Of a stretch of DNA of 64,000 bases, positions 23,220 through 34,939 are shown piece after piece (position 1 is the first letter of the stretch; every line of letters begins with the position of its first letter). The position numbers and the translations under genes were made by a program. Source of the DNA: Triticum aestivum (taxonomy: Eukaryota > Streptophyta > Magnoliopsida > Poales > Poaceae); NCBI RefSeq assembly GCF_018294505.1, contig NC_057814.1, positions 299,622,935-299,686,934 of the forward strand, written 5' to 3'. Below the pieces are notes generated by a model. The model made no database searches and had not been told where the DNA came from. It saw only the letters and a list, made by a program, of their open reading frames with translations.

Positions 23220-24400
23220 GGAAAAATCCGCTCCACTATATACAACGGAGCCTGCCTGCCGGGGTTTGTCTCTCGTCACACCATCTCACACAAGGCAGCA
23301 GTGGCCTCTCTCTCTCACCGTTGGTCAGTGATTCGGCCGCATCCCGTCCGCCGGTGGAAAGGGAGGATGTGCATCGTTTCTCCGTTCGACGGCGTTGAGG
23401 TAGCACATCCCGATCTGCGGTCCCTGCCGTTCTCTCTGACCAAGCTCCGGCGCGGCAGGGCCCTCGCCACTTGCTCGCTGCCGCAGTGTGGGCAGACCCC
23501 GGCCGCCGGCGCCCTCCTAGTTTCATCCCGACGACCCTCAGGTACAGCTTCCTCTGGCCTTGCTCCACTGCCCATCTTCCCACGTTGCTGCATGTGGAAA
23601 ATCCTGCATGTGGATATTATTTAGTTGTTTGCTTAAAACGTATCTCGGCCGGCGTACTTTCCATCTTGCAATCTCGTCCTCAAACCATTTTTGATAAACC
23701 ACCATGCTGCTATCTTTCCCTTATTACATGGAATATGCTTCTTTTTGGTCGGCGTATGTGTCTTCAACTCATGTTATTGGGCAGTAATTGTTTTCTTTCT
23801 ACCTCCTTTTGCAAATAGGTATATCCATTTCACCTTGTTGCTATTGCGAGCTTTTGGTGAACTACACAAATCACTTTTCTCTTAAGAGTGTTTTGTGAAG
23901 TTTCGCCAAAATTTCACACGGGCAACGTTTTTACATTTCTGTGGGACTGCAGAAAAGGAGATTGGTTTTGCTATCCTCCTCATCCAACTCCGTGCCTAAT
24001 CTTCTCCAACAAGTAGTTAGTCCTAAAGAGAGATCACAGAGGTGATCGGCTTCTATTTGTGTGTGTTATGTTTCATCATCTAGTTCCACTATTATTGTAA
24101 TCACACTGACTGGATATCTTTGCAAACAGGGATGGTCAGCTCGATTTTAGTGGAGCTGCACAAAATGATCGGATTGTGATGTCCTCCATACACCTCTTTT
24201 TTGGCTATAGAGCTGGGTGAAACTAGCTGCCAACCAATGAACATTGTGCCCAGGAAATGGAGCCATGCCTACGAACAGCATCGATCAATTATATATTTTT
24301 TCTTTATTTGTACACCTTCTCACAACTTTGTCTTCAGTTGTGATGTGAATATTGGCGCTGATCTGCGAACCATTGAGATGCATTAGCAGCCATGGTAGTT
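23220..24400 (+). CDS. gene-like hypothetical, first exon 23367-23540
   Basis: A TATA-like CTATATAC lies at about 23237. An ATG at 23367 opens a GC-rich exon of about 58 codons (MCIVSPFDGVEVAHPDLRSL...) ending in a good donor CCTCAG/GTACAG near 23540. A second exon-like piece begins after TTTGCAAACAG near 24129. Its sequence (DFSGAAQN...) and downstream 'caccttctcacaactttg' are repeated in diverged form at 31530-31830. I do not recognise the product. It may be a small gene, or a gene fragment carried by the CACTA element. A continuous coding sequence through the introns cannot be confirmed. Confidence 0.3.
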
Positions 24401-24878
24401 TCATTTGTATTTGATGGAATGTTGTAATGAGATAATCTTGAGGCAAGAGGAACATGAATCCTAAGTTGAAACCTTTTTTTCCTGTGGGAACCAAAGTTGA
24501 AACCTTCATAGCATCACAGTACAATTTGATTAAAATTATGTGTACATATAAACAAATCCTGAAGGATTGATAGCAATGCCAGAAACAATTCAACTTCATT
24601 TCGCCGACATGTGGGACATCCTTCATCCGGCTCCACCTGCCATGCAGCAATATTGAGTGCACAATTGCAGGGAAAGATTCACCCCGGTCATTGCGCCGCA
24701 GTAGTAATGACTAGTTAACAGTCAAATCACAGAGCCCCACCTTCGCCACAGTAAGTTGCTCGGACGAAGCAACCATCATTTCTCTGTTCGTTGAATCCGC
24801 TGGTACTCCCATATTCTCAGAGTAATAAGTTGCTCGGGCGAAGCAACCATCACTTCACCTTTCCCACAGTAAGTACTA

Positions 24879-25211
24879 CTCCCTCCTTTCCGGTTTATAG
24901 GGCTTAATTTGAAACTCTCTTCAGCCAAGGTAGATGATGAATGGTGGAATTAATTCCATAGTTTGCAAAAGTACTACTCTCATTTTTCTCAAAAATTTGT
25001 GTAAACCGATGCATTAATTACACCACATGCATGCATGACCACTTAATGACCAAGAACTTCTATGCATTGGTGAGTTTTTTCTTCGTCCTTGCACGCAGTG
25101 ATTTAATACACCTTGAAATCTGAACATGTGATGGTAAGTAGTAGAATTGAGAGTTATAAAACGGAAAAACAAACTTTTTGAGATGAGCCCTATAAACCGG
25201 AAAGGAGGGAG
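24879..25211. mobile_element. Mariner/Stowaway-type MITE, 26-bp perfect inverted repeats
   Basis: Starts CTCCCTCCTTTCCGGTTTAT and ends ATAAACCGGAAAGGAGGGAG. The outer 26 bp are exact inverted repeats, and TA flanks both sides (24877-24878, 25212-25213). Length is 333 bp with no coding capacity. The TIR and TA duplication fit a Tc1/Mariner MITE. Confidence 0.93.
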
Positions 25212-25479
25212 TACCTCCTTTTTTTTATTCTAGAAACAACCACACGCGAATATTGGACGGTAGCAGCACAGTAACTGAATCAAAAATTGAAACCAAGTGT
25301 TACTACTACACCAAACAGGTTCAAACCGAGAAACTGGACCCACTCACGGCACGGAACGCCTGTCTCATTTGGTCCGTCGGTCAAAGCGCTTCCTCTTCTT
25401 GGCATAACAATAGAGTACAATAATTTTTTTAGAATGCTCTTGGCATGTCGCTAACATGTGATGAGTTAACCGACCTCAA

Positions 25480-25547
25480 TAGACGGCAAAAACGCCAACC
25501 CGCCGCACTTTGAGAGAGACGAGGAGTGAGAAGCGATACGGGCTGGT
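25480..25547 (+). repeat. dispersed direct repeat, copy 1
   Basis: The phrase 'cctcaat.gacggcaaaa.cgcc ... cgcactttgagagag.cgaggag ... agaagcgata.gggctggt' recurs at about 27945-28016, 2.46 kb away, with roughly 85-90% identity by eye. Confidence 0.75.
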
Positions 25548-25698
25548 GGATTACTAGAGCTAGGTGTCGCACGGAGGCCAAGAAATATGGTGATAGCGTT
25601 GGTTGGCCATGTAAAGTATGATGTAACTACAATGGGCTGCCGTGTTTCATACTCTTCTGGTCTACTGTTGAGATGATTGGTTGATTTTATATCGCTGA

Positions 25699-26070
25699 AT
25701 AATATAAAATATTATGAGTGCAGACGCTCCACCACGAGGTTCCTTGCTCCTTCTCGGTCGTCGGGCGTGCATGTAATGCTATTAATTAGCAAATAAACAT
25801 TCTTGTTTCTTGACATATCAACCAATAAGAGATGTGGGCGTGCATGTTTTCAATGACTCGAGACTACCAAACACGACACGCAGTAGTTAGTTCATTGCAT
25901 GCTGTGCTATTAATTAGCAAATAAACATTAAGTTCGCTAGTTTTTCCCCCTTCTTGGTCATGGTGCACAACCAAATATGACTTATTCACCTGGACGGAGG
26001 GAGTAATATAACATATTATGAGTGCGGACGCTCTACCGCGAGGTTCCTTGCTCCTTCTCGATCGTCGGGA
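25699..26070 (+). repeat. two copies of a 65-bp direct repeat
   Basis: 'atattatgagtgc.gacgctc.acc.cgaggttccttgctccttctcg.tcgtcggg' occurs at about 25708-25767 and again at about 26012-26069. 'gctattaattagcaaataaacatt' also occurs twice (about 25779 and 25908). This points to a duplicated segment of about 300 bp, or flanks of a small insertion. Confidence 0.7.
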
Positions 26071-26120
26071 ATCTATGAGGATGTTTGGTTCATGGACACA
26101 CCACGTAGAATCTATGAGGT

Positions 26121-26540
26121 GAGTGTTTGGTTCAAGCCACACCTTAGTCAAGCCACACTTGGACCCCACATGGCATACACACAAAAAATAAGGCAAGATT
26201 CCCTTAGGCTTGCCAACTTGTGGCTCTCATTTTGATGAACTAACCTTAGGCAAGCTTGGCAAAAATGTGTGACAAAGTGTGGCAATGCTAGGCCTAGAAC
26301 CAAACAGCCCCTTTGCCACAACTAACCTTAGGCAAAGTGTGCCTACCACAAAAAGTGTGGCTATGGCCACCACAAGTGTGGCAAGATTTGGCAAATTGAG
26401 CCTATGACATGTGGATCATATAACTAGAGAAGTGTTGCAAGACACAAGTGTGGCAATGCACCAAACACATGTCTAAGATGTTGTGGCATGACTAAGGTTA
26501 GACGTGGCAACCTTAGGCTGGGAACCAAACAGGCCCTATG
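26121..26540. mobile_element. MITE-like element(s) with TGTTTGGTTC ends
   Basis: 'gagtgtttggttcaagccacac' near 26122 is the inverse of 'ggcctagaaccaaacagccc' near 26291 and of 'ggctgggaaccaaacaggccc' near 26517. The interior is dense in 'aagtgtggc' and 'accttaggc' phrases. One element with an internal copy, or two adjacent ones, would explain this. Confidence 0.5.
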
Positions 26541-28137
26541 TTCTTCCACTCTTTTTTTACGTGAGCTTTGTTCATCCTTTTGCCAACAAGCGGGACATCT
26601 AACATCAAGGTGCACGTGTCATGCAAGAAAATGGAGATAAGCAGTGCGTAAGTGAGTCGTGCACTTCGATGGCACCTAGTACTACACAATATTTTTCTCC
26701 TCGATGGCACGTGAATAGTGCACGTACTCAATGACGGAGCACTGGATGGTAGCCATGCACATGGTTGGCTCTTTTTGGAGAGAGTACTAAATAACTTTGA
26801 TGTGCCCCGTCAACTCGCAGAACGACGAGCTCCCTCGCCAACGCGTGCGCGGTGGCTCGCAGCATGAGGAGAAACTTTTGCTTACAAGCGGTGGACGTGC
26901 AGCAGTTCATTTGGTGTCAGATTGCCAGAAGTACTACTGTAGTACCATCATTATTGTTCGACTTCCGGAAGAGGAGAAGAGCCAAGCGCAAGGTCACCTA
27001 CTAACCTAGTACTAGTATAACCAAAGCTGGTCCACCTTTTTAGAGCATGGTTAATTAATATAGGCGGCTCTTGCAGCGGCACATCATTAACACAGTGCTC
27101 TTGCAGCAGCAAGTACTCTCTTCGTAAAGAAAAATAAAGGATTGGAGTGGCATGTCCACTTGAATCCCATAGCATTAACACAATGTTCCCCTAAAAAAGA
27201 AACCAGAGTGTTTGACACGGGAAAAACAAAGGAAGTGAAAAAAAGTTTGGTGGATGCTAGATTACCAATTAACACATGATTACATGGGAAAAAAATCTTA
27301 TAGCATTCTATCCTATGAATCAAATGACCAATGTACGTAGCACGGCGCTGCCTCTCATCGACCTCCTCTGCAGGAGTTTTCTTCTAGTAGTGGTGGAGCT
27401 TAGGCCAAGGACACAATTGATTTTCAAGTAGGGCTCGATTAACTCAACTATGCCTCCTAGCTAGCAGCGCCCACCTGCAAATGAGCGCCACCGTGAGCTG
27501 TGCGACAATGATAGAGGCTCTGGGAGGACCAGAGGTTGGCGGGCGATGAGCCGGCGAGGTAGCCCGACGACCCCTTGAGCTTGAAAGGCACCCGCATGAT
27601 CTCCTCTCCTCGTAGGGAAGGTCGGGGTCCATTGGGTACATCTCCAACGACATCCGCGGCTTCCGACGGCATCGTTGCCATTTCATTAGTGTAAATAATT
27701 AGTCAATTCCTAGTCAACAATCAAAACCGCTTAAACTCTAACATGTGAACACTAAAACCGCTCAAGGGGGTGATATACCCGATTTTAGAGATTTGAGGGT
27801 AGAAATCGTACCAAAATTGACTTTGGGGGGTTATTTGTCCATCAACTTACATTTGAGGGTGAAAAATATACTTCTTTCAATGGTCCGCTAGTCAGAGTAT
27901 TCTTTTTAGATTTATAACATGCGGGACCGAGTGAGCGAACCAACCTCAATCGACGGCAAAATCGCCTGCCGGACGCACTTTGAGAGAGGCGAGGAGCAAG
28001 AAGCGATATGGGCTGGTCGTGTCATGCAAGAAAATGGCTGGTCTCATGTTTAAAACTTGCGGTACTATAGTAGAGGTAGATGTAGATGTAGTGTAGACGT
28101 AGATGCAGATGTAGATGTACATGTTGAGATGTAGAGA

Positions 28138-28416
28138 TAAGACTACCCACAGTGGAAGTAACATAGGTGGTAACATCACACAATTCTTGGCAAAACAGAT
28201 GATGTGGCGAGTAATTAATGAGGAAAGAGAGGCATGTGGCAACATAGCTAGTTACTGTAACATCACACATACCAAGACAAGATGAGTCTACAACCTAATA
28301 AATAAAGTGTTGTATGACACCACACATATGTTACTCCCCACTTTAGAGGTAGTAACATAGACTATTAACATATGCATGTTACTACTCTAAGTTACTACCC
28401 AATGTGACTAGTTTAA
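28138..28416. mobile_element. MITE with long imperfect inverted repeats
   Basis: The left end 'aagactacccacagtggaagtaacata' pairs with the right end 'taagttactacccaatgtgactagttta'. A partial second copy follows at about 28458-28585 ('caagacaagatgagtctacaa', 'aataacatagactagtgtcatatgcatg'). No ORF; non-autonomous DNA transposon. Confidence 0.7.
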
Positions 28417-29469
28417 GTGAGACTCACCGGTCACCAACGTAGGTCGAGTGCATAGCGTTTCCCAAGACAAGATGAGTCTACAAGCTAATAAATGAAGCCA
28501 TCTGGAACATTACTACTATGTTACTTTGCCCTATGAAGGTAATAACATAGACTAGTGTCATATGCATGAAACTAGTGAGTATGGGAGCACATGATATTTC
28601 CCCGTTCGGACCGATCCCAAGTTGGCTTCTCACCTTCTTGGCCCACCAAAAACCCCTCCCCCTCCTGCGCGCGCTTCCCGCCCCGCGCCAGCAGAGCCCG
28701 CCGCTCCACATTGATGGCAAGTTAGGGCGACGCAACGTCTCACTGCTTCCACCGTTGAAGTGGCGCGCCGACCGAGGGCACCGCCCGCTGCACGCCCGGC
28801 ATTTCAGACTACACAGTGGAGAGTAACTTTAAAGCAAGTACTACAATTGGGTGACATAAGCAGGCTATAAGGATTTAAATATAGTATTTGTTCTTAGTTG
28901 AAGGAGAGAGAAGAGGAGAGAGAAGAGAAGTGGGTTGTAAACTTGTAGCCGGTTGTAGCACGAGCTTCAACATACTTTGTGAGACAAAAGATGGGGCCAT
29001 TATTAATGATATAGTATTATACTAAAGGGACTAACTATTGTACTAGCAGGCTATAGGGTTGGTTCTAGATGATGTGTCAACTTCATATAGACGGATGTTG
29101 GCTATACTATTAACCATGCTCTAAGTGTGTGTGAGTGGGACTAAAGTTTAGTCCCATACTGCTAGGTGAGTGTGAGTTGCACCACTTTATAATATGATCT
29201 ATTCTAGCATTTGCATGAGCATGATAATAGGAAACCTACACACACGCTCTTCGGGAATGAGCCTGCCCAAGGACAAAAGCTATGCACGTGGTCTATATTT
29301 TTGTTGGTCGGAAAATTTATTAAGTCATTAATTAATAATTAACGGACACCTTAATTACTCAGCCGTTTCTGATTCTTTTGGATAGTGGGGCTATTATTGA
29401 CTTGGACGTGGGGTTTGGGCCAAAGGCCTACTATTATACTTGGTCTTACTTGCACGACCGACCTGACAG

Positions 29470-31167
29470 GCTCAACCCTAGCCGCCGCTGTATCATATGG
29501 TTTCGCACTGTTCTAGATCTTAGCGTCGCCACGCAATTCTTCTCCGTCCCTCCTTCCGACGTGCACCGCGAGAAGGGACAACAGTCCTCCGAACCCCACC
29601 TTTTGTGATCCTGTACGGGAGAGGGTGTCGGTGTCAAAATCGGCGGATCTCGGGTAGGGAGTCCCGAACTGTGCGTCTAAGGTCGATGGTAACAGGAGAC
29701 AGGGGACACGATATTTACCCAGGTTCAGGCCCTCTGTATGGACGTAATACCCTACCTCCTGCTTGATTGATCTTGATGAATATGAGTATTACAAGAGTTG
29801 ATCTAGCACGAGATCGTAATGGCTAAAACCCTAGAGGTCTAGCCTGTATGATTATGATTATTCTCTACGGACTAAGCCCTCCGGTTTATATAGACACCGG
29901 AGGGGACTAGGGTTACACAAAGTCGGTTGTAGAGAAAGGAATCTTCATATCGGACGCCAAGCTTGCCTTCCACGCCAAGGAGAGTCCCATCCGGACATGG
30001 CAAAGAGTCTTCGGTCTTGTATCTTCACAGCCCATCAGTCCGGCCCATGTACTATAGTCCGGACGCCCGAGGACCCCTTAATCCAGGACTCCCTCAGAGG
30101 GGTGATCAGGTTTTTGGGGAGCATACTCCTATGACTGCTGCCAGCGATGACTTCCTCAACGACAGCCTTCTTCCCCGACCTTGGTAACCTCTTCATCAAC
30201 GACATGAGTGACAACATCAACCACGGCGGTTCTGCTCCCATTGTACAGTATGTGACTCTGTCCTCATGGTATAGTCCGCATCATTACTTTGATCTTTGCA
30301 ATTGTCGTCATGATCTATTTACTGTTGATTCGGATTAAATCTCATAGTAAATTGCTCATATAATCAACAATCCAATCCAAAAACCTGATTATAGGAAATT
30401 TACTCCGAGTGGTTTTGATGCGCTTTTGCAGCCGCCTACTTTTAAGGGGGTGCAATATAAAAGGTGGCGCACAAGAGCAGTATATTGGTTTCAGATCATG
30501 TACTGCTATGACGCCACTAAGGGTAAGCCTGAGGGCGATCTTAATCCTACACAGCAGGAAGCTTTTGAGAGCATGGATACCCTCTTCAAAGTTGCCCTGC
30601 TGAGTGTTCTTGACGATTCCATTATGAATTCATATATGTCGTTTGACACAGGCAAAGACATGTGGGCTGCGCTCGAGGCCACTTTTGGGGCCTCGGGCGC
30701 TGGCAACGAGTTGTGCGTCATGGAGCAATTCTGTGACTACAAGATGACTGATGAGCGCTCTATTGTTCAGCAGACTCATGAGATACAGTCACTCGCTAAG
30801 GAACTTGAGTATTTTAAGTGTGTGTTGCCGGAAAAATTTGTTGCTGGGACCATCATTGCCAAGCTTCCACCTTTGTGGAACAATTTTGCTACTTCTCTGA
30901 AAAACAAGAGACATGAGTTTTCGGTTTCAGATCTCATTAGCACTCTTGATTTTGAAGAGAGCAAAAGACACACGTGCTCGGGTCACTGAGGGAGCTTCTA
31001 GTGCCCACATGGTACACGAGAAGAAATTCCAGCCCAACCAGCCCCAAAACAACAAGAACAAATCTCAGGGGAAAGGCAAGTTTGATGCAAAGAACAAGCC
31101 ATCACATTCTACCAAAATCAAGAAGAATTTTCATAACGGGAAGGGACACAAACCTCAATTTTGGTAG
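29470..31167 (+). pseudogene. Copia gag fragment with leader
   Basis: A leader-like stretch (29470-30146, interrupted by a solo LTR) is followed by an ATG at 30147 and by a main frame from about 30369 to 30989. The main frame encodes a Copia-type gag polyprotein segment (UBN2-like: YKRWRTRAVYWFQ, YDATKGKPEGDLNPTQQEAF, LPEKFVAGTIIAKLPP). A frameshift near 30960 moves the frame to 30974-31167, a basic QGKGKFDAKNK tail. The CCHC zinc knuckle and all of pol are absent. Gag would package the element RNA. Between 30243 and 30425 the frame is closed, so an intron is possible. No own LTRs are seen, so this is a stranded fragment. Confidence 0.7.
29626..30096 (-). mobile_element. solo LTR, Tat/Fatima-like family F
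   Basis: On the minus strand it runs from TGAGGGAGTCCTGGATTAAG (30096) to TTTTGACACCGACA (29626), 471 bp. It is flanked by a perfect 5-bp duplication GAGGG (29621-29625, 30097-30101). A TATA box TCTATATAAACCGG lies on the minus strand near 29895. It is closely similar to the LTR at 43853-44331. The name Fatima is from memory and uncertain. Confidence 0.93.
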
Positions 31168-32280
31168 CATCGCACAAAATTATATGGCTACATCTACCTG
31201 CTATCATCTAGCCTCATGGTGCTCCAGGTATTCCTACATTCGTAACTAGGTACAATGACCACCGCAAGATGAAATAAGCTTATTCATATGTTGACATCTT
31301 GGTTGCAGTGCGGAACGATTCTGTCATGTGTGGAGTTGCAAACAAGCAGTGCAGTCGAAGGTGGAAATCAACTAAGGACTTATGCAATTACATATAATCT
31401 TCCTCAGGCAGGTCAGTATCCCCTTCGTCCAGATGATCGTGTTTTGTCATGTCGAGCTATTGATATGTGCTACTGTTTTGCAACACCGTTTAAGTATAGC
31501 TATTGTTTTCCTATCTTTTCAGATTCAGGACAATGAAGATGATTTTAGCGGAACTGCACAATATGGACTGATGTTGAGTCGTCTCTATTGCCTCATGTGT
31601 TTGCTGCAAATGTGTCAGCATCAATTGCAAGATGAGGCAGCTAGCTAGCTGTGGAGTTGCCAACATGCTCAAAGTGCTCGCAACATTGAGAAGAAACAAG
31701 CTTGCCTAGGAAATTAATGCGTGCACAGGGAGGCCCTTTGCTCAGAGAAGCATCGACTGATTTTCTTTATTTCCACACCTTCTCACAACTTTGCATTGGT
31801 TATAGTATGGTGAATCATTGAGATGCATAAACATGCTAAACTTTTGTTCTTCTGAATGTTAGTATGCATACCGTATCTTCTGAAGCTTAGTTAATGTGAA
31901 TGTTGACTAGCCTGTGAACCTTCACAATCTAGTAAGTATATTATAGGCCTGTTATTCGACACCTCACTTTGCCGCGCTACGCGACCAGTGTGAGTGTCTG
32001 CATCCAATATCGCATCCTCTAATTTGGTCGATGCCAAGTTGAAAAAGGTTACCGATGAGTAGCCATAAGCTGGAGGTCTCTATTTTTTTCTTTCGAATGG
32101 GTTATAAGCTGGAGAGTGTCTCGGGCTGCCTCTAGCACAAGGCCCTCCAGTATGAAACACGGGCAGACGACTGGGCCGATACAAAAGCCTATCCACCTTA
32201 AAGCCCTTTTTTGTTTTTTGCGCGAAGAAGCCCATATTTCTTGAAGAGGGGGCGATCCTAGAAAAACCCTCCATCCTCGT
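31168..32280. repeat. noncoding with diverged copy of the 24130-24390 segment
   Basis: No gene. Between about 31520 and 31830 the sequence 'gattttagcggaactgcacaa', 'tttctttatttccacaccttctcacaactttg' and 'cattgagatgcat' parallels 24145-24385 in the same order and orientation. The rest has nothing recognisable. Confidence 0.6.
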
Positions 32281-32685
32281 TGCTTCCACTTATACTGCAG
32301 CTTGCTGGACTCTACCGCTTCCGTCTCCCCCCCAATTCCCCCTGCTCCCATCTTCCTCACTCATCCAGAAACCCCCCGGTCACCTTCTTCCTCGCTCGTA
32401 CAGAAAACGCCTGCTCCTCTTCTTCCACTCGTATAGAAAACCCCAGCCCTCCTGCTTCCCCACTCGCACTACCACTAGGCTCATCTCTGGCTACTCTACT
32501 CAAACCCATGAGCTCGGCGCGACGCCCGCAAGGAAAATTGAGTCGGCTGTCCCCAGCGCCAAGAAGATGAGCCTCCCGCCAGCGGCGATGCCGGTTGTAG
32601 ATCCCGCACCCGGTAGCGCGGGGAGAAGTGGCGAGCCCCCCCCCCCCCGCCCCCACCTGGATCTGAGAAACCAGTAGAATCTCCG

Positions 32686-34278
32686 ATGGACCGCATTAGC
32701 GATCTCCCGGACGTCATCCTCAAGGAGATCATCTTGCTTCTCCGCACCAAGGATTGCTGCCGCACACAAGTCCTCTCAACTCGGTGGCGCCCAATATGGC
32801 GCACCGCGCCCCTCAATCTCGACTGTTGTCAGATTTCTATCTTCCTGAATTTGATCTCCTCAGAGCCGTCATCTCCTCTCACCAGAAGGGCCCTGTTCAA
32901 TGCCTCTGCATCTCGACACGCTACCTGCTGTCCATACCCTGCACGGTGGACACTTGGCTGACATCCCCTGAATTCGGAAAACTCCAGCAGTGTGAGTTCT
33001 ACCATTACCATGAAAGTTTCGTACCACGAACACACCACGAATTTGTGCCCACACCACCATTGTCCATATCACGGTTTTCCTCCTCTCTCCACACCGCCAC
33101 CTTCGCCCGGTGCCATCTACACACGATCTGGTACAAATGTTTTGACTCCCACTTCTAAAAAAACTTCCGCTTGTGGTGGTTTATCTATCGGAGGCCTCAC
33201 TGCACAACATCATCCACTCCAGTTGCCCTGCCCTAGAGCGCTTGCTGATTGTTTTGGGAATAGAAATCCCTATTAGTTGTCTCCAAATAAAGTTGCCTCA
33301 CCTTAAAAGCATTGGAATTTGTTTCGAAGGACAGCAGCTCATCATCGAAGATGCCCCTTCACTTCAAAGGTTGTTCCTTGATGATTGTTATAAACCTTCG
33401 CAAATAATTGTCGTCTCTACGCCCAAACTGAAGACCTTGGGTGTAATTCATGATCCATTTAATGATCACGGGAAGTTGGTGTTTGGCTCCTCACTTTTTC
33501 AGGTACCGTATATTATCATCTACACATTTGTAATCATAAGCTGCATTTTTCATTTGTGCGCATAAGTTTTATATCATCTTCGAGTACACTTTGGGTACTA
33601 ATATTATGTTATATGCTCAATGAAGAATTCGTCCATGTATAGCCTATCAATGCTGCTAGATTCTGTCAAGATCTTCTCTATTGGAATATTTAATTTTGAT
33701 CTAAACATAATTATTGGCTTGCTGCGATGCTTTCGATCTCTGGAGAATTTATAAATAAAGGTGATGATTTCATGCACATTTAAAGCATGTATATATTTTA
33801 CTAGAATTAACCGTTCAGCTGTCGCTCTTTCGACATACTCTTTTTCAGACCTTAACTGTTTTCAATCTTCATCTCTACTTAGGCACTGCTACCACATGGA
33901 GAAAAACGTATAACCAATCGGTGGCATAATAAGCACCAGGATTTTCTCAGTTCTCATGACATTCGTTTGAGGACAATAACGATGGACGGATATGCATCCA
34001 ACCAGGCAAACAGAAGCTTTGTCACATTCTTCTTGTTGAATGCGAGGTTACTATTGTCCATCAGGCTTAAGTTTTTCGTAAAGAGATTTCTCACGGACGG
34101 ACATGTTGAACAGCAAAAAAAGGAGTTTCAGGTGGACAAATGGGCTTCTAAACATGCTCAGCTTCTATTTACAACAACTTGTAGTCATCCTCCAATAAAA
34201 AAATTTGCACAGGATGTTGATTTTATGGATCAGACCGATCCATTTGTTTGTGACTGCGAAAAAGAGTGGTTGGGTTAG
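32686..34278 (+). pseudogene. F-box/LRR/FBD protein pseudogene
   Basis: From ATG 32686 the frame reads MDRISDLPDVILKEIILLL and LSTRWRPIWRTAP, a typical F-box. A one-base shift near 32825 moves the correct frame to the one ending near 33158 (VISSHQKGPVQCLC...TVDTWLTSPEF). A further shift near 33118 and a TGA at about 33144 precede an LRR-like stretch (SCPALERLLI, DAPSLQRLFLDDC) ending in a donor near 33502. The last exon, about 33895-34278, reads RWHNKHQDFL...LRTITMDGY...FVTFFLLNAR...C-E-K-E-W, an FBD domain, then TAG. Intact F-box/FBD proteins recruit substrates to SCF ubiquitin ligases. This copy has at least two frameshifts and a nonsense codon, so it is dead or carried as a fragment inside the CACTA element. 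Confidence 0.85.
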
Positions 34279-34939
34279 ATGTTATTGCCATGTTCAATCT
34301 GGGTCTTGTCTAAATTTGATGAACAATTAATCCTTGGGCTTTTTGTACTGTTTCTAAGCTTCAGTTACATGTTGTTGCCCTCGTACTCCCATCCGCCTCC
34401 CACTACACTGCCGCACCTTCCACTGCTCCAGTTCGTTCCCGTCCGAGGCCTCGCCATCGTTCTCCGCCTTGGTTCACTCTCTATGCCCGCCGCCGTTTGG
34501 CGTTGTCAACATGGTCAACAACCGAGAGGAATCAGGAGTTGATTGTACGTGGAGAGGCTGACAGTAGGGACCTACAGGGTCATTGCATTACACAACCAGG
34601 GTCATTTTGCTAAGAATATTTTTTTAATTTTATTTTGATATAATTTTTTAAAAATTATTTTTAACGTGACTCGAAATTTCGTGATTAAAAGAGTTCGGAC
34701 CCCACCGAAATATGAAAATTTTCGTTGAATGTTTTAGCAGTGCCCAGAATATATGGTCTGTAATGCTAATAAAAAGAATATGGGCTTCAAAATATCCTTA
34801 AGAATTAGCAAATGGCCTGTAAATTATTGAAAATAATGGCTAATGGGTTGTATGTTGTTTTCAACAGATTTGGAGGCTGACTTCTGGGCCTACTAGGTTG
34901 ATGATGACGCTGTCCTAAAAAAATTTGATGCGTACGCAA

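Noticed and set aside
27444..27686. minus-strand frames of 74-80 codons
   Set aside because: Overlapping frames of equal length in GC-rich DNA, no domain, no splice or promoter context.
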